A stretch of DNA of 7,611 bases. Origin: Gemmatimonadota bacterium (GTDB taxonomy: Bacteria; Latescibacterota; UBA2968; UBA8231). This document shows positions 1-4,812 of the stretch, one piece after another. The notes beneath the pieces are model-generated. The model did no database searches. It had not been told where the DNA came from and saw only the letters and a list, made by a program, of their open reading frames with translations. Where the stretch lies: contig VXZF01000715.1 of NCBI GenBank assembly GCA_009845645.1, positions 1 to 7,611 on the forward strand, given 5' to 3'. A program made the position numbers and the translations under genes. Every line of letters begins with the position of its first letter. Position 1 is the stretch's first letter.

Positions 1-485
1 AGGATGTAACCGCTGTTGCAGTACGAGAATCCTTCCCCCGGTGCAAACTTCATCTCCCGTTGTGGAAACACCGGCAGATAGTCCTTCGGACCTCTCAGCT
101 CGTACCAAGGGATATCGACGGTGAAATTGTCGAAATCCTCGATGAGCTCTTCGTCATAATAGTCGGGAATCCCAGAGGTGTGGGTAAGCAGATGCTGGAT
201 GGTGATGGCCGCTGAGTAATCCGGCAGTTCCACTGAGACGCAGTCGCGCACTTGGGTAGTCAACGCCAGCCGACCCGCGTCGATGAGACGTCCCACGATC
301 AATGCCGTCAGCAGCTTCGTTCCAGAAGCGATACCAAAGCGCGTCTCTGCGGTGTTGGCGATGGAGTTGGCGCGATCGGCAAACCCTACAGCTCTCTCGT
401 ACAGCGGCTGGCCACGTCGCCGGACACGGACGACGCCGGAGAAAGCGCTCTCCTCGACGAGCTTGTCTAGGAAATTCCACTGCAT
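1..485 (-). CDS. Beta-lactamase-family serine hydrolase (class C/esterase type), N-terminal part
   Basis: The first 161 residues are visible; the gene runs off the left edge. An S-G-T-K tetrad at residues 54-57 (context FGIASGTK) fits the SxxK nucleophile motif, and Y-C-N at 155-157 fits the YxN motif of class C beta-lactamases, DD-peptidases and EstB-type esterases. LLTHTSGIPDYYD at about 99-111 is the usual sequence between them. No signal peptide is evident, so a cytoplasmic esterase or amidase role is more likely than periplasmic beta-lactam resistance; this is inference. The ATG at 485 is the only start available before an in-frame stop upstream, and its Shine-Dalgarno is weak (GGAG lies too far away). 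It starts 35 bp after the stop of the aldo/keto reductase on the same strand, so co-transcription and perhaps translational coupling are likely. The substrate and the third motif (KTG/HxG) cannot be judged. Confidence 0.88.
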   Translation of the reverse strand, partial: MQWNFLDKLVEESAFSGVVRVRRRGQPLYERAVGFADRANSIANTAETRFGIASGTKLLTALIVGRLIDAGRLALTTQVRDCVSVELPDYSAAITIQHLLTHTSGIPDYYDEELIEDFDNFTVDIPWYELRGPKDYLPVFPQREMKFAPGEGFSYCNSGYI

Positions 486-520
486 AGGCTTACGAGACTC
501 TGCTCCCGGACTAGGTAGAG

Positions 521-1405
521 CTATTCCGGCTCCTCACCAATACTCGCTAGCTTGGCCTTTGCCTCTGCGTAGAGATCCGCGGGCAGTGGCCCCGCCAAGG
601 CCGCAGCGACATTGGATTTCATGTGTTCGAGATTCGTCGTGCCGACAATCGTCGTGTGGCACGCTGGATGCGCGAGAGTGAAGCGCAGGGTAAACTCGTG
701 GCGACTCATTTCGCCGATGAGTTCGTCGAGCCCGGACCGCTCCCATTTCGACTGGCGCTCCTCATTGGCCCGGTGCCCCAAGCTAATGCCGCCGCGAATG
801 AGAATGCCGGCTCCGGCGTCGGCCGCTTCCTGAATTATCCTTTCGTGCTGGCGCTCAAGCGCGGAGTAGGGAATCTGAAACACATCAAACGCACCCGACT
901 CCACGAACGCGGCCAAGTGCGGCAGCGTCGAAGACACGCCAATGAAACGGGTCTTTCCCGCCTGTCGAATATCCTCAAGCACTTCGATCAGCCCTCCCAG
1001 TTCAACATCCTCCACGGTGGGATTGTGCATCTGTAGTAGATCCACGCAGTCGGTCTTCAGGCGGCGCAGGCTCTGGTCGATGTTAGTGCGCAGGCGCTCG
1101 GCCGTCCACAGGTGGCTTGGGTCCAGTCTGTTGCCCTCCTCGTCAATGTTACAGCCACACTTGGTAGCTAGGAAAAACTCGTCGCGGCGATGGCTCAGAT
1201 ACTTGCCGACCCGACCCTCGCTCGCGCCATAATCCGGGGCCGTGTCAACTAAGTTGATCCCCGCATCGAGAGCCGCATTCAATACGCGGCCAGCCTGATC
1301 GTCGTACTCCGCCTCATCCGGCAAGCCGCGCTCAGCCGCTCCAAAGCCGAGTTGCGTGACCTCGAGGCCCGTGCGACCCAAGGTGCGTTTAGTCAAATTG
1401 TCCAT
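521..1405 (-). CDS. Aldo/keto reductase, 294 aa
   Basis: NAD(P)H-dependent carbonyl reductase of the AKR superfamily, a single (beta/alpha)8 barrel. The opening RTLGRTGLEVTQLGFG is typical of the family. All four catalytic residues can be placed: D54 (NLVDTAPDYG), Y59, K82 (LATKCG) and H127 (LLQMHNP). Later blocks such as FIGVSSTLPHLAAF, the GGISLGH region and VGTTNLEHMKSNV match the cofactor-binding half of the barrel. The length is normal for bacterial AKRs that act on sugars or aldehydes, and the protein looks complete and cytosolic. The ATG at 1405 follows a strong GAGGAGG site about 5 nt upstream, which settles the start. The gene is the first of a two-gene minus-strand unit with the serine hydrolase and diverges from the zinc-finger/sulfatase pair. 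The substrate cannot be assigned. Confidence 0.95.
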   Translation of the reverse strand: MDNLTKRTLGRTGLEVTQLGFGAAERGLPDEAEYDDQAGRVLNAALDAGINLVDTAPDYGASEGRVGKYLSHRRDEFFLATKCGCNIDEEGNRLDPSHLWTAERLRTNIDQSLRRLKTDCVDLLQMHNPTVEDVELGGLIEVLEDIRQAGKTRFIGVSSTLPHLAAFVESGAFDVFQIPYSALERQHERIIQEAADAGAGILIRGGISLGHRANEERQSKWERSGLDELIGEMSRHEFTLRFTLAHPACHTTIVGTTNLEHMKSNVAAALAGPLPADLYAEAKAKLASIGEEPE

Positions 1406-1481
1406 GGTTCCTCCTCAATTAGGTGTTGCAGATCTCTGATTGGAGACAGGTCAAGAATAATCTAAATTATATGTTACAACT
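1406..1481. promoter_or_regulatory. AT-rich divergent promoter region
   Basis: This 76-bp gap separates the divergent aldo/keto reductase and zinc-finger genes. On the minus strand there is a perfect TATAAT at 1471-1466, which would give the reductase a leader of about 50 nt; I see no good -35 at 16-18 bp from it. On the plus strand TTGGAG (1440-1445), a 17-bp spacer and TAAATT (1463-1468) form a weak candidate promoter starting near 1475, only a few bases before the zinc-finger ATG. A short dyad, ATAAT (1457-1461) and ATTAT (1466-1470) with a 4-bp gap, overlaps both candidate -10 boxes. All of this is pattern reading and unproven. Confidence 0.45.
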
Positions 1482-1682
1482 ATGTACGGATACGATTGCG
1501 AATACTGCGACGGAACGGTTAAACCACGTCTTGTCGCGCATGAGGCTTTCAAGCACAAAGATAGGTTTGTGATTCTGGAAGATGTCGCAATAGGCGTCTG
1601 CGATTCGTGCGGCAATCGGTATTATTCCGCCGATATCCTTCATGTAGTGCATGAAATAGCCACGGGCATTGAGCCTCGCTAA
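1482..1682 (+). CDS. YgiT-type zinc-finger protein, 66 aa
   Basis: Small protein with two CxxC knuckles, C6/C9 (YDCEYCDG) and C40/C43 (IGVCDSCGNRYYS), separated by about 30 residues including a V-I-L-E-D-V strand. This is the layout of YgiT-type zinc fingers, the N-terminal zinc-binding half of MqsA antitoxins. The C-terminal HTH DNA-binding domain of MqsA is absent. Relatives are often paired with a small RelE-like (DUF4258) toxin upstream, but the 76 bp before this gene cannot hold one, so it appears to be an orphan. The ATG at 1482 has no recognisable Shine-Dalgarno, and with the nearby candidate promoter the mRNA may be almost leaderless. The TAA (1680-1682) lies 12 bp before the sulfatase ATG, whose ribosome site starts immediately after this stop, so the two are probably co-transcribed. 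The role is unknown: a lone antitoxin remnant or a small zinc-binding accessory protein. Confidence 0.82.
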   Translation: MYGYDCEYCDGTVKPRLVAHEAFKHKDRFVILEDVAIGVCDSCGNRYYSADILHVVHEIATGIEPR

Positions 1683-1689
1683 AGGAAGG
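1683..1689 (+). promoter_or_regulatory. Ribosome binding site of the sulfatase
   Basis: AGGAAGG ends 5 nt before the ATG at 1695 and starts right after the TAA of the zinc-finger gene. It fixes the sulfatase start and suggests that ribosomes finishing the upstream gene help translation of the sulfatase. Confidence 0.75.
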
Positions 1690-1694
1690 CTTGC

Positions 1695-3176
1695 ATGGCA
1701 CAGGCACCCAAACGCCCGAACCTCGTCTTTGTGCTCCCGGATCGGCAACGCCGCGACACGCTGGCCTGCTACGGCAACGACTGGATCCAAGTCCCGCGCC
1801 TGAACCGGCTGGCCGAAGAGAGCCTCGTCTTTGACAACTGCTACGTCACCCAAGCGGTCTGCTGTCCGTCTCGCGCCTCCATCATGTGCGGGCTATACCC
1901 AGTCGACGCCGGTATGCCAGTGAACCTGCACATCCTACCCGACGACGTGCCGACCATCGCCGAGATGCTCACCGACGACTACCACACCGGGTACATCGGC
2001 AAGTGGCACCTCGGCAATGAGATCCAAAGGCAGCACGGCTTTGACGAGTGGATCGCCTGCTTCGATAGCTGGTGGCGCCAGTACACCAGCGACGGGCTCG
2101 AGCAACAGTTGTCTCCCTACCACCACTGGCTCGTCGACAAGGGCTTCGCGCCCGACGCCAGGCACCCCGCGGGCGGGATGTTCTCCGACGACTTCCGCGC
2201 CGAGTTGCCCGCGCAGTATCACATGGCCACCTGGCTCGGTCAGCAGGCGGTGGGGTTCATCGAGCGCAACGCCGAGCGGCCCTTTGTCCTCTACGTCAGC
2301 TCCAAGGAGCCGCACCCGCCCTTTACCAGTCCCTACAACGACCTCTACGACCCCGAGACCATGCCGGTCGACGAGACCTTCCGCACCTACCCGGAGGGAC
2401 ACTCGCTGTTCAATCGGATCCGGGCGGAGTTCTGGATGCAGGCCGTGCACAACGGCGGCTTTGATCTGACCACTGATGCGGGATGCCGGCGCATGCTGGC
2501 CAACTACTACGGCTGCGTGTCGCTGGTCGACGGCATGGTGGGCAGCATCCTGGACGCCATCGACGAGATGGGACTGCGGGACAACACGATCGTCGTGTTC
2601 ACCAGCGACCACGGCGAGATGGTCGGCACCCACGGTCACGTGGAGATGCGCTCTCCTTACGAGGAAGCGTCCCGGGTGCCCTTGCTGGTGCGGGCACCGT
2701 GGCTGCACGAGGGCCAGCGCCGCATCGCCGGCAACTTCAGCCAGATCGACTTCGTGCCCACGCTGCTCGAGCTGATGGGGCAGAAAGTGCCCGACTGCCT
2801 GACCGGGGTCAGTCGCGCGGCCGTGCTCAGGGGTGAGGCCGATCTGAGCGACAACGACGTGTTCATCCAGCACAACGGCGTCGGCGACCGCGACCTGACG
2901 TCGGCCTCCGAGTCGCACACCATGCCGGCCGAACGAGTGCGCCAACTCAACCTGCTCAAGACCGCGCCGTGGCGCAGCGTCGTTACCGCGGACCGCTGGA
3001 AGCTGACCCTGTGTGCCGCGGATCAGGGAGAGCTGTTCGATCTGAACAAGGACCCGGCGGAGATCACCAACCTCTTCGACCGGCCCGAGCACCGCGACCG
3101 CGTGCGCTGGATGGCGGCGCGCTTGCGGCTGTGGCAGCAGGAGGTCGGAGACACAGCGCCGCTGCCGGGGGTGTAG
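1695..3176 (+). CDS. Sulfatase-family hydrolase (arylsulfatase/choline-sulfatase-like), 493 aa
   Basis: Type I sulfatase of the alkaline phosphatase superfamily. The C-C-P-S-R signature at residues 56-60 supplies C56 as the cysteine converted to formylglycine. Other blocks in order are RPNLVFVLPD with D16 as metal ligand, GKWHLG (K103, H105), KEPHPPF (K204, H207), FTSDHGE (D305, H306) and a C-terminal WKLTL...ELFDLNKDP block (about 435-453) typical of the DUF4976 end domain. No signal peptide is visible, so it is probably cytoplasmic and acts on an imported sulfate or phosphonate ester. Two ligand positions look unusual: R17 where the family has D or Q (DD or DQ pair), and M318 before RSPYEEA where K is normal. 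A maturase (FGE or anSME) is not in the window. It follows the zinc-finger gene by 12 bp and converges on the CtBP-type gene across 17 bp with no terminator visible. Confidence 0.93.
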   Translation: MAQAPKRPNLVFVLPDRQRRDTLACYGNDWIQVPRLNRLAEESLVFDNCYVTQAVCCPSRASIMCGLYPVDAGMPVNLHILPDDVPTIAEMLTDDYHTGYIGKWHLGNEIQRQHGFDEWIACFDSWWRQYTSDGLEQQLSPYHHWLVDKGFAPDARHPAGGMFSDDFRAELPAQYHMATWLGQQAVGFIERNAERPFVLYVSSKEPHPPFTSPYNDLYDPETMPVDETFRTYPEGHSLFNRIRAEFWMQAVHNGGFDLTTDAGCRRMLANYYGCVSLVDGMVGSILDAIDEMGLRDNTIVVFTSDHGEMVGTHGHVEMRSPYEEASRVPLLVRAPWLHEGQRRIAGNFSQIDFVPTLLELMGQKVPDCLTGVSRAAVLRGEADLSDNDVFIQHNGVGDRDLTSASESHTMPAERVRQLNLLKTAPWRSVVTADRWKLTLCAADQGELFDLNKDPAEITNLFDRPEHRDRVRWMAARLRLWQQEVGDTAPLPGV

Positions 3177-3193
3177 TCGGGTGAGCCTAGCAC

Positions 3194-4171
3194 CTACTTC
3201 CCTTCGCCGAGCACTTCTATCACACTCTCCACGGCCTCGACCCGCGCGTCCTGAACCGAATCCTCGCTATACCAAGCCGTATGGCTCGTCAGCAGGATAT
3301 TCGCCGCCGTCCGCAGCGGGGAGTCGCCAGGAAGGATCTCCGGTTCGAAAACGTCCAGACCGGCACCGCCGAGCCGTCCCTCGTTCAGGGCCGCGGCCAA
3401 CGCCTCGGCGTCGACCAAGGCGCCGCGCGCCGCGTTGACCAACAGGGCGGATTTCTTCATCATCGCCAGGGTCTCGGCGTTGATGATACAGCGCGTCTGG
3501 GGCGTCAGCGGCAGGTGCAGCGAAACCAGATCCGCCATTCGCAGCAGTTCTTCCCGCCCGATCCGCATAGCCCAGTCGATCCCATCGGCCTCCACTTCGT
3601 CGAAATAGACCACGTCCCGCACCAAGGGCCGCATCAGTTCGCCCAACTTGCGGCCGATGCGGCCGAATCCCAGCACGCCCAGCCTCAGCCTGCTCAACCG
3701 CCGGATGGGAGCCGGCGGTTTCAGCGACCACTCCCCGCAGAGCAGCCGCTCCTGAGTCGATCCAAGCTGGCGGTGCAGGGCCAGCAACATGCCCATGGCG
3801 TGGACCGCCACTTCTTCGACGCAGTACTGCGGCGTATTGCGGACGCTCATGCCGCGTTCGGCGGCCGCTTCCAGGTCGACGTTGTCGAGACCCGTACCAT
3901 ATCGCTGCAGCAGTTTACAACTGCCCGGGAGCAGGCCGATGATCTCCGCATCTATGGGGGCGATGCAGAACATCAGCGCGTCGATGCGGGGTGCCGAGGC
4001 GATCGCCTGCTTCAGTTTGCACCGCTTTTCATCCACTGAATCGGTGACCGCGATTCCCGCAGAGGAGAGCGCAATCCCCACCTGCCCGAGCCGTTCCCTT
4101 TCCGGATCGAGGTCTTCGGACACCCAGTCGCACACCAGCACGTGCTTTTCCATTGGCATTGTCTCACTCAT
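3194..4171 (-). CDS. CtBP-type D-isomer-specific 2-hydroxyacid dehydrogenase, 325 aa
   Basis: NAD-dependent oxidoreductase of the D-2-hydroxyacid dehydrogenase family. The Rossmann motif G-F-G-R-I-G is at 168-173, with an acidic D191 about 20 residues on, as expected for NAD preference. The catalytic triad can be placed as R249 (VNAARGALVD), E278 (LDVFEPE) and H297 (LTSHTAWYSE). The SHTAWYSEDS ending of the active site is characteristic of the CtBP-like (C-terminal binding protein) branch rather than of SerA or lactate dehydrogenase. The length is normal for a catalytic-only member. The ATG at 4171 has GGGAG about 8 nt upstream; M5 and M7 are less likely starts. It lies 39 bp behind soxR on the same strand with no terminator between them, so it probably forms a soxR operon and may be redox regulated. 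The substrate, a 2-hydroxy or 2-keto acid, is not identifiable. Confidence 0.92.
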   Translation of the reverse strand: MSETMPMEKHVLVCDWVSEDLDPERERLGQVGIALSSAGIAVTDSVDEKRCKLKQAIASAPRIDALMFCIAPIDAEIIGLLPGSCKLLQRYGTGLDNVDLEAAAERGMSVRNTPQYCVEEVAVHAMGMLLALHRQLGSTQERLLCGEWSLKPPAPIRRLSRLRLGVLGFGRIGRKLGELMRPLVRDVVYFDEVEADGIDWAMRIGREELLRMADLVSLHLPLTPQTRCIINAETLAMMKKSALLVNAARGALVDAEALAAALNEGRLGGAGLDVFEPEILPGDSPLRTAANILLTSHTAWYSEDSVQDARVEAVESVIEVLGEGK

Positions 4172-4210
4172 CTCCGTTCTCCCACCTTTCTCAGTTGTGG
4201 TATTGGCACC

Positions 4211-4681
4211 TCACCTAGAGGATGGGTGCCGCGCCTCAGGTCTTCCCATCAGCAAGCTGCCGTCGACGCGAGATGCTATCTCGTCATCTCGGTTAAACAG
4301 CCAGCACGTCCGCAGGGACAGGCAGCCACAGCCTATGCAGCCGGTCAGGTTCTCTTTCAACTTCTCCAGCACCTCGATCCGCTCTGCGAGCTGATCCCTC
4401 CAACTCAGCGACAGGCTGGCCCAGTCCGCTTTGTTCGGCGTGCGCCCGTCGGGAAGCGCATCCAGCGCTGAGCGGATTTCCCGCAGAGATACGCCGATCG
4501 CCTGGGCTGCCCGAATGACGGCGACGCGACGCAATACGGCCCGTCGATACCGTCGCTGGTTGCCACTGGTCCGCTCGGATGAGATCAGTCCCTGCTCCTC
4601 ATAGAAGCGCAGCGCAGAGGTCGCAACTCCACTTCGCGCCGCTACCTCACCGATGGTCAGAAAGTGTGAAAGTTCCGTCAT
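4211..4681 (-). CDS. soxR: SoxR, redox-sensing MerR-family regulator, 156 aa
   Basis: Cytoplasmic transcription factor that senses redox-active compounds and superoxide-type stress through a [2Fe-2S] cluster. The MerR winged helix is clear at the N-terminus (LTIGEVAARSGVATSALRFYEEQGL, about 8-32, then the RRYRRAVLRRV wing, 43-53). A dimerisation helix spans about 88-112. The four cluster ligands C115, C118, C120 and C126 show the exact CxxCxC-x5-C spacing diagnostic of SoxR, which separates it from other MerR regulators. The length matches E. coli SoxR (154 aa). The ATG at 4681 has AAGGAG 6 nt upstream. It is divergent from the Rieske-fusion gene across a 131-bp region holding a SoxR palindrome and precedes the CtBP-type dehydrogenase. 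No soxS is present, as is usual outside enterics, where SoxR acts directly on a few target genes. Confidence 0.96.
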   Translation of the reverse strand: MTELSHFLTIGEVAARSGVATSALRFYEEQGLISSERTSGNQRRYRRAVLRRVAVIRAAQAIGVSLREIRSALDALPDGRTPNKADWASLSLSWRDQLAERIEVLEKLKENLTGCIGCGCLSLRTCWLFNRDDEIASRVDGSLLMGRPEARHPSSR

Positions 4682-4687
4682 AAGATT

Positions 4688-4693
4688 CTCCTT
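4688..4693 (-). promoter_or_regulatory. Ribosome binding site of soxR
   Basis: AAGGAG on the minus strand ends 6 nt before the soxR ATG at 4681 and confirms that start. Its first two bases share positions 4692-4693 with the -35 box of the opposite promoter, so control elements of both genes overlap here. Confidence 0.75.
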
Positions 4694-4722
4694 GACTTCA
4701 AGTATACTTGAAGTTGTAAGTT
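4692..4722 (+). promoter_or_regulatory. SoxR-activated promoter of the Rieske-fusion gene
   Basis: TTGACT (4692-4697) is a good -35. After a 19-bp spacer, TAAGTT (4717-4722) sits where the -10 should be. A 19-bp spacer is the overlong spacing that MerR-family activators correct by untwisting DNA. The operator centre lies 7 bp after the -35, the same as in E. coli soxS. Transcription would start near 4729 and give a leader of about 84 nt before the ATG at 4813. The -10 is a poor match (3 of 6), consistent with an activator-dependent promoter. Confidence 0.72.
4695..4714. promoter_or_regulatory. SoxR operator, perfect 20-bp palindrome
   Basis: ACTTCAAGTATACTTGAAGT equals its own reverse complement over 20 bp. 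Its inner 18 bp (4696-4713) agree with the E. coli soxS operator at 14 of 18 positions; the two centre bases are swapped and one symmetric pair differs (T/A for C/G). It lies between soxR and the Rieske-fusion gene, overlaps the -35 of the latter and covers the predicted -10 of soxR. Confidence 0.88.
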
Positions 4723-4729
4723 CAGTCCA
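4701..4729 (-). promoter_or_regulatory. Predicted soxR promoter with -10 inside the operator
   Basis: Read on the minus strand, TGGACT (4729-4724) is a 4-of-6 match to -35, a 17-bp spacer follows, and TATACT (4706-4701) is a 5-of-6 match to -10. The -10 is the centre of the SoxR palindrome. Transcription would begin near 4694, just before the AAGGAG (4693-4688) of soxR, so the leader would be only about 13 nt. SoxR bound at the operator should block this promoter. Confidence 0.6.
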
Positions 4730-4812
4730 GAGCTCATCGAGGAGCCTCTATTTCATCGGCTTTCGCGACCGGGAATGACCTGCGAGACGAATGCCAAGCG
4801 AAAGGAAAAGTC

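Noticed and set aside
1471..1572. ATG at 1471 as an alternative start or upstream small protein
   Set aside because: It is out of frame with the zinc-finger gene and ends after about 33 codons inside it, with no ribosome site or domain.
1935..3092. Long open frame of 385 codons on the minus strand inside the sulfatase
   Set aside because: It lies antisense to a gene with full family motifs, has a V/G/H/R-rich composition typical of a GC-rich shadow frame, and shows no recognisable domain or ribosome site.
3281..4039. Open frame of 252 codons on the plus strand opposite the CtBP-type gene
   Set aside because: R/Q/H-rich composition and no domain; the opposite strand carries the dehydrogenase with an intact Rossmann motif and catalytic triad.
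4205..4230. GGCACC/GGTGCC inverted repeat around the soxR stop codon as a terminator
   Set aside because: Only a 6-bp stem with a 14-nt loop, partly inside soxR, and no T-run after it; not enough to call a terminator.
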